A stretch of 5,830 nt of DNA from Flammeovirgaceae bacterium. Lineage in GTDB: Bacteria > Bacteroidota > Bacteroidia > Cytophagales > Cyclobacteriaceae. The stretch is from contig QIDJ01000137.1 of the NCBI GenBank assembly GCA_003228395.1, positions 1 through 5,830 of the forward strand. The letters are read 5' to 3'. Positions within the stretch are counted from its first letter, which is position 1, and each line of letters opens with the position of its first letter. Shown one piece after another: positions 1-5,830 of the stretch. The notes under the pieces are model-generated. The model saw nothing but the letters and a program-made list of their open reading frames with translations, had not been told where the DNA came from and did no database searches. The position numbers and the translations under genes are program-made.

Positions 1-487
1 GTTGTGACTGATGTGCAATAAAGGCTGAAGGTGTGGCGTGCGTTATCCGGCATGTGGCTACCAGGCCGGTACGTTTTCCATTAGCTTCGGCCAGCTCCAG
101 AATGGTTGGCACATGATTACCGTCAGCATCAACACCTATGGCGCCGTTATACGTTTTTACCCCGCAGGCAAAAGCTGTGGCCCCTGCCGCAGAATCAGTG
201 ATAAAGCCGTCTGAAGGATACGTTTTGATAAACCCGGTGTGGGTGCAGTTTTGAAGGTTTAATTGCCCTTTGTTTGCTGTCAGGCCGGCATGCACCTGCG
301 CAATGCCCATGCCGTCGCCAATCATAAGAATAATATTTTTAACATTTTTGGCGGAATTGAATTCTTTTTTTGACAGATGTACTACATTATGAAATATCGT
401 ATTTTGAAATACATTTTGGGCTTCTGAATCACACGCGCTTAATGAGAACAAAATAATAACTACACAATGGCAAAGGATTTTCTTCAT
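1..487 (-). CDS. Alkaline phosphatase, lipoprotein type (N-terminal part, cut by window edge)
   Basis: This is a phosphomonoesterase of the PhoA/alkaline phosphatase superfamily, which releases inorganic phosphate from organic phosphate esters outside the cytoplasm. Only the first 162 residues are present; the gene continues past position 1. The N-terminus is a lipoprotein signal: MKK, a hydrophobic run, then the lipobox LSAC with the acylated Cys at residue 19, so the enzyme should be lipid-anchored. IGDGMG (56-61) carries the metal-ligand Asp58. TDSAAGATA (97-105) carries the nucleophile Ser99, equivalent to E. coli Ser102. RITHATPSAF (147-156) matches the metal-binding loop, with His150 where E. 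coli has Asp153 and Thr152 at the Thr155 position; His there is normal in many family members. The ATG at 487 is the only reasonable start, since no in-frame ATG lies just upstream and the signal peptide begins there. It lies 74 bases downstream of the sensor-kinase stop on the same strand and may be cotranscribed. The family call is firm; the substrate is unknown. Confidence 0.93.
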   Translation of the reverse strand, partial: MKKILCHCVVIILFSLSACDSEAQNVFQNTIFHNVVHLSKKEFNSAKNVKNIILMIGDGMGIAQVHAGLTANKGQLNLQNCTHTGFIKTYPSDGFITDSAAGATAFACGVKTYNGAIGVDADGNHVPTILELAEANGKRTGLVATCRITHATPSAFIAHQSQ

Positions 488-518
488 ATCTGATGTGTAA
501 TTAGGAATGTAAAATTTC

Positions 519-534
519 GTAATGATGTAATGAT
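519..534. repeat. Perfect tandem 8-bp repeat upstream of the phosphatase gene
   Basis: GTAATGAT occurs twice back to back in the 74-base gap between the sensor-kinase stop and the phosphatase start, 32 bases upstream of that start. On the phosphatase strand it reads ATCATTAC twice. It could be a binding site for a dimeric regulator. The 8-base period does not match the 11-base period of the enterobacterial Pho box, and chance is quite possible at this length. Confidence 0.3.
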
Positions 535-561
535 ACGATGCAGTGCGAAAAGAAAAAAGCA

Positions 562-2754
562 TTAACTCAGATTTGGAAGATTGATTATGAAGGTGGTTCC
601 GGTTCCGTATTCTGACTCCATTGAAATATGGCCATTTAACTTATTAATTGTTTGTCTTACAATATACAATCCGAGGCCGGAGCCGGTTGATGTTTCGCTG
701 GCACGAAAGAACATTTCAAAAATTTTCTCATGGAATTTGGAGTCAATACCTCTTCCGTTATCTTCTAGCCGGATGTTTACATGATTGTTTTCCTGAACAA
801 TGTTAATTTTTACAAACGGGCGCTCTTTCGTGAAGTCATGGTATTTCACCGCATTGGTAATCAGGTTATTAAATATAATTTTTAACCGTTTCGGATCTGA
901 ATAAAAAGGATAGTTGATTTTTATACTTCGCTGGATATCAATATCCTTCAGGTTTCTGTATTCATTGAGCTGCTCGAGCGATTCATCAATGATCTCATCA
1001 AAATCAACCTCAATATGATCAATTTCGGCTTTTATATTCAGGGAATATTCGATGATGGAGGAGATAAATTCTTCCAGCTTGTGGATGCTTTTTTCCATCA
1101 TTTCCAGGTACAGTTCCATGTCATTGTTGTTGTCAATTTCATTTTTTGACAAGCTAATCAGCCCAAGGATTGACTTGAGGGGGGCTTTGAGGTCATGAGA
1201 AGTATGATATACGAAACTATCCAGCTCGTTGTTGGAATTTAATAGTTCAGCATTTGTTGTTTTTAGCCGTTCCTGCTGTTGAAGTAAGTCCCGGGTTCTG
1301 TTTTCAACCGTAGCCTCCAGATGGGCATTTAATTTTTGAAGACGGTTGGTGCGGTATTTAACAAACCCAATGGCGGTGACCCCGATTAATAGTAATGCAA
1401 AGATATACCGGACGGGTGTTTCATACCAGGGTGTATTTATTGTGAAATGCATGCGTGCTTCTTTTGCTGTCCGCCCTATTAAATCCCTGGCTTTCACTCT
1501 GAAGGTATAGTTTCCTTCGCTAAGCCGTGTATATTCTTTCTTGGATTCCCCGCTCCAGGAACTCCACGATTCTTCTAAACCTTCCAATAACACTGAATAT
1601 TCTGCATTCTCACCTGCAAAATCCGGACAGGCATAGTAAAATGCCAGAATATCCGGAGAAAAGCCGAATGACAGTGTTGTTTCATAGTCAGCTGGCTTTT
1701 GGTACCAGGTATGAAATACATCCTCATCCTCGCTAACCACTACTTCACGGATAAATACCTGGTCATCACTGGTATCAAAGCTGTTTTTAAAATAAATATG
1801 CAGGGAATCAACGTCCAGTTTGGCAATTCCGTCACTTGTGGCCAGCCACAGGTTGTCATCATCTCCTACGGCCAGGTGATACACCATATCGGCCAGCAGT
1901 CCGCTGCTTTTGTCGATTTTTTTAAGTATTTCACCTTCGTGGTTTATTAAAATTATACCGCCTTCCCATGTTCCGAATACCAGGTTATTATCATCTAACC
2001 TGATACCGTCAAAAAAATAGTTATCAATTAAATATTTATCTGCTTCACATTCAAATTTGGAAATTTCATTCATACGGGTATCATACCAGAACAAACCGTT
2101 TTCGGAGGTTGCAATCAGGTAGGTTTCAGGACCACTTCGAAATACCTGAAATACAGCGTCATTCAACAATTGATAATTTTTGACGGGATTGATGGAGTCG
2201 CCCTCGATCGGGCCGAATTTGAGTGTAGCAAAACTGGCACCATAAAGCCTGTTTTCAATATTAAAAATATATGAATCCTTTAGATTGATAATTTCAATCT
2301 TGTTTTTATCCCATTTATAAATGCCGTTATACGATTGAAAATAGATGTTATCATTTACAAACTGTACCTGCCACATTTCTCCCAATTTTGTTTTTTCCAG
2401 TTTTAAGAAATCCGCCAGGGAATAATATAAAAGGTTACCGCTTGAATCTATATCAACATATCCAAAATCATTATTGCCGGCAAAATAGAGGATTGAATCC
2501 GGTCCCTGATCAATGTATCTTATATCGGCATATTCACTACCGGTAATTATTTGCCAGCGTTCGCCGTCATATTCAACAAGCCCCTGGTTTGTGGCAAAAT
2601 AGATCAAATCATGCGAATCGATTTCAAGATGATATACGGATGACCCCGCTTGATAGGCTGCGGGGGGATAGCGTTTCAGGTATCCAACCGATTGCTGGCT
2701 ATACGCGTACGAGCTATAACCAATCAGTATTCCTAAAAGTACACCAATTCTCAC
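562..2754 (-). CDS. Periplasmic-propeller sensor histidine kinase (Reg_prop + Y_Y_Y + HisKA + HATPase_c)
   Basis: This is a 730-residue membrane sensor kinase that should bind a ligand in the periplasm and phosphorylate a separate response regulator. A signal peptide (1-19, ending YAYSQ) is followed by about seven repeats with the pattern [hydrophobic]-(F/L)AT-x-x-G-(L/I)-x-x-(Y/D), at roughly 40-70, 76-112, 127-158, 162-193, 200-235, 246-281 and 290-324. I read these as one seven-bladed beta-propeller. A Y_Y_Y domain (about 375-440, containing LEGLEESW and GNYTFRVKARD) leads to a transmembrane helix (about 448-466) and a coiled-coil linker (about 467-512). HisKA has SHDLKAP with phospho-acceptor His520. 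HATPase_c has the N box around Asn630/Asn634, DNGRGI (665-670), an F box near 679-683 and GSGLGL (691-696). No receiver or HTH domain follows; the stop comes directly after the ATPase fold. The start is GTG at 2754: a TAA lies two codons upstream and the signal peptide begins at once. It sits 33 bases after the haem-domain gene. The ligand is unknown. Confidence 0.93.
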   Translation of the reverse strand: MRIGVLLGILIGYSSYAYSQQSVGYLKRYPPAAYQAGSSVYHLEIDSHDLIYFATNQGLVEYDGERWQIITGSEYADIRYIDQGPDSILYFAGNNDFGYVDIDSSGNLLYYSLADFLKLEKTKLGEMWQVQFVNDNIYFQSYNGIYKWDKNKIEIINLKDSYIFNIENRLYGASFATLKFGPIEGDSINPVKNYQLLNDAVFQVFRSGPETYLIATSENGLFWYDTRMNEISKFECEADKYLIDNYFFDGIRLDDNNLVFGTWEGGIILINHEGEILKKIDKSSGLLADMVYHLAVGDDDNLWLATSDGIAKLDVDSLHIYFKNSFDTSDDQVFIREVVVSEDEDVFHTWYQKPADYETTLSFGFSPDILAFYYACPDFAGENAEYSVLLEGLEESWSSWSGESKKEYTRLSEGNYTFRVKARDLIGRTAKEARMHFTINTPWYETPVRYIFALLLIGVTAIGFVKYRTNRLQKLNAHLEATVENRTRDLLQQQERLKTTNAELLNSNNELDSFVYHTSHDLKAPLKSILGLISLSKNEIDNNNDMELYLEMMEKSIHKLEEFISSIIEYSLNIKAEIDHIEVDFDEIIDESLEQLNEYRNLKDIDIQRSIKINYPFYSDPKRLKIIFNNLITNAVKYHDFTKERPFVKINIVQENNHVNIRLEDNGRGIDSKFHEKIFEMFFRASETSTGSGLGLYIVRQTINKLNGHISMESEYGTGTTFIINLPNLS

Positions 2755-2787
2755 ACTTTATTTTATTTATCTATCTGTTTGACGCAC

Positions 2788-3243
2788 TCATTGTGACTCC
2801 TGCCTGTAACGATTGATCCAGTTAACAAATGAATCCTGCTGCTTATCGTCAAGTTTTGCATGCTGATGCAGGATCAGGTAGCTGGGTAACGGCATATGGC
2901 CTTCGTTAACTTCATCCGCTATTTCTTCCAGCTTGTGGTCTTTGCGCTTGATGGAATAACTTCCCCACACAGAAAAATTAAGCTCTTCGCGGGCATCGTT
3001 AATATGCGCTTTCAGCCACCATGAAACCGGTGAAATGTTTGAATACCATGGGTAGCTTGTTTCGAACGAATTGCAGTCGTAACATGAAGATTTCATCAGA
3101 CTTCCGATTTCCGGCGGAGCATTTGAAACTGTTATAAAATCTATCTTCGGATCAACTTCCGGAATATTTTTATCAATCCTGAACAATTGTATCACTACCA
3201 AAACAGCGATAATACCTGCTAATATTTTATATTTTAATTTCAT
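2788..3243 (-). CDS. Membrane-anchored haem-binding-domain (Haem_bd) protein with variant CxxCN motif
   Basis: This is a 151-residue protein of the Haem_bd family, small envelope proteins with a putative c-type haem site, common in Bacteroidota and of unsettled function. Residues 5-21 form a hydrophobic N-terminal anchor after MKLKYK, so the rest should face the periplasm. The family core is clear: SSCYDCNS (52-59), YPWYSNISPVSWWL (64-77), LNFSVW (88-93), EGHMPLPSYLILHQHAKL (114-131) and a C-terminal VNWINRYR helix. The usual haem signature is CxxCH. Here Cys54 and Cys57 are kept, but residue 58 is Asn (codon AAT at 3072-3070), so the expected axial ligand is missing. Met117 and His126/His128 remain. 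I start at the ATG at 3243 rather than an in-frame ATG 45 bases upstream, because the later start gives a normal basic-then-hydrophobic anchor. The sensor kinase follows after 33 bases, suggesting one transcript. Family assignment is firm; whether it binds haem is doubtful. Confidence 0.87.
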   Translation of the reverse strand: MKLKYKILAGIIAVLVVIQLFRIDKNIPEVDPKIDFITVSNAPPEIGSLMKSSCYDCNSFETSYPWYSNISPVSWWLKAHINDAREELNFSVWGSYSIKRKDHKLEEIADEVNEGHMPLPSYLILHQHAKLDDKQQDSFVNWINRYRQESQ

Positions 3244-3249
3244 AACAAC

Positions 3250-3265
3250 TTCAATTTTAATTGAA
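3250..3265. promoter_or_regulatory. Perfect inverted repeat just upstream of the haem-domain gene
   Basis: TTCAATT and AATTGAA form perfect 7-bp arms around a 2-base spacer, ending 6 bases before the haem-domain start codon at 3243. In DNA this could be an operator for a dimeric regulator. In mRNA the spacer is too short for a full-length stem. The surrounding region is very AT-rich, so such symmetry can arise by chance. Confidence 0.3.
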
Positions 3266-3272
3266 AAAAACG

Positions 3273-3283
3273 AATTATAATTG
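3273..3283. promoter_or_regulatory. Possible shared divergent -10/-7 element
   Basis: The palindrome AATTATAATT (3273-3282) contains TATAAT on both strands, inside the 85-base gap between the divergent haem-domain and carboxypeptidase genes. On the + strand, TATAATTG (3276-3283) differs at one fixed base from the Bacteroidota -7 consensus TAnnTTTG. I find no well-placed -33/-35 partner in either direction, so this is only a candidate promoter. Confidence 0.25.
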
Positions 3284-3328
3284 CACAAATCAACTAATTA
3301 ACTCAATTTTCGATTAAAAACCTTTATT

Positions 3329-4645
3329 ATGAATATCAAATTCTGTTTTGGGAAGCATTTAATTGCTGTGTTGTGTATTTTTATGCTAAACAGCCTCTTA
3401 CAAAATGTTTATTCTCAAAAACCGAATAAACAGGAAAAGAAAATACTTGCCATTGTTGAAAAGAATAATAACGACGCCATCGCATTTCTTGAAAAAGTGG
3501 TCAATATCAATAGCGGCACCATGAACCTGGATGGGGTACGGGTTGTTGGAGTTGAATTCGATAAAGCATTCAGTGAGCTGGGTTTCAAAACCAGTTGGGT
3601 CGATATGCCTGAGGAAATGAACCGGGCAGGACATTTGTTTGCCGAACACAAGGGTACACAGGGTAAAAGGTTGCTGCTTATCGGACATCTTGATACTGTT
3701 TTTGAAAAGGACAGCCCTTTTCAGAGTTATGTCGATCAGGACACGATTGCTATCGGCCCCGGCGCTGAAGATATGAAAGGGGGTAACGTGATCATGCTAT
3801 ATGCCCTGAAAGCGTTGTTTGAAGCCGGTGTACTTGATGAATCACAGATAATCGTAGCGCTGCATGGCGATGAAGAGGAAACAGGCAAACCGCTCTCGGT
3901 GAGCCGCAAGGCGATCATTGATGCTGCCAAACGCAGCGATATTGCCCTTGGGTACGAGGGCGCTACCGCATTTGATGAAATTACCATTTCCCGGCGCGGC
4001 TCGAGCGGATGGAAGCTGGAAGTTTCAGGCAAACGTGCACACAGTTCGGGCATATTCGGTAATGAAAACGGGGCCGGAGCTATTTTTGAAACCGCAAGAA
4101 TACTGCACGGGTTTTACGACCAACTCAGCGAAGTTGAATATCTTACGTTCAATCCCGGTGTGATTCTCGGCGGAACGTTTGTTGATTATGATGATACAAA
4201 TTTTAAAGGCGAAGCCTATGGAAAGTCTAATGTGATTCCCCAGACGGTGATCGTAACCGGCGGTTTGCGGTTTATTTCGGAAGAGCAAAAAGAGATGGCG
4301 CGAAACACCATGCGTACGATTGTAGCAGATCATCTTCCTGTAACAGATGCCACTATAACATTTTGGGACAGTTATCCGGCTATGCCACCAACGGATGGCA
4401 ACAAAATGGTTATGGAGGTGCTCAGTGAGGTCAGTACGGATATGGACAGGGGTAAAGTGGTAGCTTATGACCCGTTAAAACGCGGGGCAGCAGACATTTC
4501 GTTTGTAGCGGATTATACGGATGGCATCGATGGCCTTGGCGCCATGGGAAAAAACGGGCATACCCCCGAGGAATGGATGGATCTACGTTCATTTGAAGAA
4601 CTCACAAAAAGAAGCGCCTTACTGATTTACCGGCTGACACGGTAA
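3329..4645 (+). CDS. Exported M20-family metallopeptidase, glutamate carboxypeptidase (CPG2)-like
   Basis: This 438-residue dizinc hydrolase of the M20 family is closest in layout to carboxypeptidase G2, which removes C-terminal glutamate from peptides or folate-like compounds. The substrate here is inferred only from family resemblance. A signal peptide (1-29, ending NVYSQ) predicts export. The catalytic domain has the expected ligands in order: GHLDTV with His120 and Asp122; GPGAEDMKGG with the bridging Asp148; HGDEEET with general-base Glu182 and zinc ligand Glu183; GYEGAT with Glu210; and GKNGHTPEEW with His411. The inserted dimerisation ('lid') domain spans about 223-335 and includes GKRAHSS with His238, the conserved lid histidine. 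All key residues are present, so the enzyme should be active. The ATG at 3329 begins a sensible signal peptide. The gene is divergent from the haem-domain gene, stands alone on its strand and is followed by a hairpin terminator. Confidence 0.93.
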   Translation: MNIKFCFGKHLIAVLCIFMLNSLLQNVYSQKPNKQEKKILAIVEKNNNDAIAFLEKVVNINSGTMNLDGVRVVGVEFDKAFSELGFKTSWVDMPEEMNRAGHLFAEHKGTQGKRLLLIGHLDTVFEKDSPFQSYVDQDTIAIGPGAEDMKGGNVIMLYALKALFEAGVLDESQIIVALHGDEEETGKPLSVSRKAIIDAAKRSDIALGYEGATAFDEITISRRGSSGWKLEVSGKRAHSSGIFGNENGAGAIFETARILHGFYDQLSEVEYLTFNPGVILGGTFVDYDDTNFKGEAYGKSNVIPQTVIVTGGLRFISEEQKEMARNTMRTIVADHLPVTDATITFWDSYPAMPPTDGNKMVMEVLSEVSTDMDRGKVVAYDPLKRGAADISFVADYTDGIDGLGAMGKNGHTPEEWMDLRSFEELTKRSALLIYRLTR

Positions 4646-4730
4646 ATAAAGGATTTAAATAAAACACTTTGCTGAACCATTTCATGCTTTCCATGCATTT
4701 ATAAAAACTAAAACCGGGCAATATTTAGAT

Positions 4731-4765
4731 CCGGGCACAAGCGGATACTTGTGCCAGTGGTTTTT
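4731..4765 (+). terminator. Rho-independent-type terminator after the carboxypeptidase gene
   Basis: GGCACAAG (4734-4741) and CTTGTGCC (4748-4755) form a perfect 8-bp stem with a 6-base loop. An outer CC/GG pair (4731-4732 with 4759-4760) can extend it across a small internal loop, and TTTTT follows directly (4761-4765). The T run is on the + side, so it best serves the carboxypeptidase transcript 86 bases upstream. The stem alone could also slow leftward transcription from the convergent hydrolase gene, but no T run follows in that direction. Confidence 0.7.
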
Positions 4766-4783
4766 ACTAAAAAGCCCTGCTTT

Positions 4784-5452
4784 TCACAGCCTGTTACCGA
4801 TCCACGCTGCAACCTTATTTGAAATGTTCAATAATACTTCTTTATCTGTTCTGCCGCTGCGCTTTAATACATGAAACGAATGATCAGCGCCTTCTTCCAT
4901 AAAAAGACTGGCATTCGGTATTTCCTTAATCAGTGGAGTCAATAATTCCGGATTAGCCAGTGTATCGCGTGTTCCCTGCAGAAACAACATGGGTAAAGGT
5001 AAAGACTTCAGATGTTCGGCGCGTTCGCTGGAAGGTTTCCCCGGGGCGTGCAATGGAAACCCCCAGAATATTAGCCCATGTACAGGTAGATCAGGGTTTT
5101 CAGCTATTGCCCATGACGTCATGCGGCCTCCGTACGATTTACCTCCGGCAAACAGTGGATAATCAAATTCCGATCCAGCAAATCGGATGACTTCATCAAT
5201 CACAGAAACGGCTTTTTTCATTGGATCCGGCCTTTTTTTACCTTCGTCCATATACGGAAAATTAAAACGCAATACAGCCAGATTGCGTGCATACATAAGC
5301 GCTGCAACCGACTCCATGAACGGGTGGGTCATTCCAGCCCCTGCACCGTGTGCCATCACGACCATGGCCGTTGCATTTTCGGGGTCTGTCAGTATCGCTG
5401 ATACGTTTGTACCCTGGCTGGAAATGGGAATATTCATATTTTTCTGGTTCAT
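4784..5452 (-). CDS. Alpha/beta hydrolase of the dienelactone hydrolase / KANL3-Tex30-like type
   Basis: This 222-residue, probably cytoplasmic serine hydrolase has no signal peptide. The alpha/beta-hydrolase signs are clear: an oxyanion-hole strand VVMAHGAGAGM (31-41); LRFNFPYMDEG (61-71), typical of the KANL3/Tex30-like subgroup; the nucleophile elbow GGKSYGG with Ser106; FLQGTRDTL with acid Asp163; and EGADHSFHV with catalytic His191. The triad is complete and the length is normal for a small family member. The substrate cannot be read from the sequence; bacterial relatives are mostly uncharacterised esterases or hydrolases. The ATG at 5452 is used; a second ATG five codons on (MNIPISSQG) is also possible. 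The weakly purine-rich AAAGAGA eight bases upstream of the first ATG slightly favours it. The gene is divergent from the VIT-family gene and convergent with the carboxypeptidase gene, so it is probably monocistronic. Confidence 0.9.
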   Translation of the reverse strand: MNQKNMNIPISSQGTNVSAILTDPENATAMVVMAHGAGAGMTHPFMESVAALMYARNLAVLRFNFPYMDEGKKRPDPMKKAVSVIDEVIRFAGSEFDYPLFAGGKSYGGRMTSWAIAENPDLPVHGLIFWGFPLHAPGKPSSERAEHLKSLPLPMLFLQGTRDTLANPELLTPLIKEIPNASLFMEEGADHSFHVLKRSGRTDKEVLLNISNKVAAWIGNRL

Positions 5453-5485
5453 GGCATATATCTCTTTAAAAATAATCCCAAGTTA

Positions 5486-5513
5486 AAAAATTACTTCCTA
5501 TATTGACCTCAAA
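5486..5513 (-). promoter_or_regulatory. Candidate Bacteroidota-type promoter for the hydrolase gene
   Basis: Read on the minus strand, TTTG (5513-5510) is followed after 16 bases by TAATTTTT (5493-5486). This resembles the Bacteroidota pattern of a -33 TTTG and a -7 TAnnTTTG, with one mismatch and a spacer at or just under the short end of the usual range. It would start transcription roughly 25-30 bases before the hydrolase ATG at 5452. The region is AT-rich, so chance matches are likely. Confidence 0.3.
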
Positions 5514-5520
5514 TATTTCA

Positions 5521-5550
5521 ATGAACGAAATCATTTCCTTAGCATACTGA
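5521..5550 (+). CDS. Nine-residue upstream ORF overlapping the VIT-family start
   Basis: An ATG at 5521 opens a short reading frame, MNEIISLAY, whose TGA stop overlaps the transporter ATG in the arrangement TGATG. Stop-start overlap of this kind allows a terminating ribosome to reinitiate, which matters where Shine-Dalgarno sites are absent, as here. I see no regulatory codon run and no hairpin, so it could equally be chance. It is recorded as a candidate coupled leader ORF only. Confidence 0.25.
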   Translation: MNEIISLAY

Positions 5551-5830
5551 TGGCAAGAACATTTGATGAAGGATCACTGCACCTGGGTAAAAAATTACGC
5601 TTTTTTAAAAAGGAATATATCTCTGAATTTGTGTATGGCGGAATCGACGGCGCGGTAACCACTTTTGCAGTGGTTGCAGGAGCCGCAGGGGCCAATGCAG
5701 ACATACAATGGGTGTTGATTTTCGGATTTGCCAACCTGCTTGCAGATGGATTCAGCATGTCAGTCGGTAATTTTTTTTCTACCAAAACAAACCTCGATAA
5801 TTTTGAAAAACATAAAGCAATAGAATACTG
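5550..5830 (+). CDS. VIT1/CCC1-family iron/manganese transporter (N-terminal part, cut by window edge)
   Basis: This is a membrane transporter of the vacuolar-iron-transporter family, which moves Fe2+ or Mn2+ out of the cytoplasm, typically for detoxification. Ninety-three residues are present and the gene continues beyond position 5830. A charged N-terminal stretch (1-25) leads into the family's first transmembrane segment, with [19 protein letters not shown] (26-44) as the diagnostic motif. A second hydrophobic segment (about 54-67, [14 protein letters not shown]) runs into [13 protein letters not shown] (67-79), the usual end of TM2 and start of the cytoplasmic loop. In plant and protist VITs the corresponding loop commonly reads GEY/GEF; here it is GNF, a position that varies between subfamilies. 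The ATG at 5550 is chosen because the conserved region begins soon after it and no upstream in-frame ATG is seen. Its start overlaps the stop of a nine-residue ORF. The family call is strong; metal preference cannot be told. Confidence 0.9.
   Translation, partial: MARTFDEGSLHLGKKLRFFKKEYISEFVYGGIDGAVTTFAVVAGAAGANADIQWVLIFGFANLLADGFSMSVGNFFSTKTNLDNFEKHKAIEY

Noticed and set aside
546..561. T-rich run after the sensor-kinase stop as a terminator
   Set aside because: On the minus strand the T-rich stretch has no GC-containing hairpin before it, so I do not call a terminator between the kinase and the phosphatase.
3244..3288. Upstream ATG start for the haem-domain protein, adding 15 residues (MCNYNSFF...)
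   Set aside because: The extension would put a polar/mixed stretch before an otherwise normal N-terminal anchor, and it covers the AT-rich promoter-like region; the ATG at 3243 fits better.
3736..4053. A 105-codon minus-strand frame within the carboxypeptidase
   Set aside because: It is fully antisense to the catalytic core, where the zinc-ligand motifs fix the reading frame, and it is low-complexity (rich in Ser, Pro and Ala) with no family resemblance.
4714..4737. Two copies of CCGGGCA 17 bases apart near the terminator
   Set aside because: The copies are only 7 bases long, and the second is part of the terminator stem; there is no support for a mobile element or attachment site.
5187..5486. 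A 99-codon + strand frame with a hydrophobic C-terminal part, antisense to the alpha/beta hydrolase
   Set aside because: It lies over the conserved N-terminal half of the hydrolase, shows no recognisable motif, and its apparent hydrophobicity follows from the opposite-strand codons.
5531..5785. An 84-codon minus-strand frame over the start of the VIT-family gene
   Set aside because: It is antisense to the clearly conserved transporter N-terminus and has no recognisable features.

Overview
The window looks like an ordinary chromosomal stretch from a member of the Bacteroidota or the related Balneolota. By eye, base composition is moderate. None of the genes has a convincing Shine-Dalgarno sequence at the usual distance. 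The families are typical of that group: a Reg_prop/Y_Y_Y sensor kinase, a Haem_bd (CxxC) protein, a lipoprotein-type alkaline phosphatase and an exported M20 carboxypeptidase. I cannot name the genus from sequence alone.

Layout. Positions 1-3243 hold three genes read leftward. In transcription order they are a small membrane-anchored haem-binding-domain protein (3243-2788), a periplasmic propeller sensor histidine kinase (2754-562), and the N-terminal 162 residues of an alkaline phosphatase that runs off the left edge (487-1). The gaps are 33 and 74 bases, so the three could be one transcript. An AT-rich divergent intergenic region (3244-3328) separates them from a rightward gene for an exported M20-family glutamate-carboxypeptidase-like hydrolase (3329-4645). 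A hairpin terminator (4731-4765) follows it. A leftward alpha/beta hydrolase of the dienelactone-hydrolase/KANL3-Tex30 type (5452-4784) converges on that terminator. On the right, divergent from the hydrolase, is the start of a VIT1/CCC1-family iron/manganese transporter (5550-5830, cut by the window edge). It is preceded by a nine-residue upstream ORF whose stop overlaps the transporter start.

How the genes may work together. The left half could be an envelope sensing-and-scavenging group: a membrane haem-domain protein, a sensor kinase and a surface or periplasmic phosphatase. The link rests only on orientation and spacing. The carboxypeptidase, the hydrolase and the transporter look like independent housekeeping or nutrient-handling genes. 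I see no mobile element, CRISPR array, RNA gene or defence island.

Main oddities. The haem-binding motif reads CYDCN instead of CxxCH, losing the expected axial histidine through what could be a single base change. The sensor kinase has a compact ectodomain that I read as one seven-bladed propeller, with no receiver or DNA-binding domain and no partner regulator in view. The transporter has a stop-start-coupled mini-ORF. None of these amounts to a new system.
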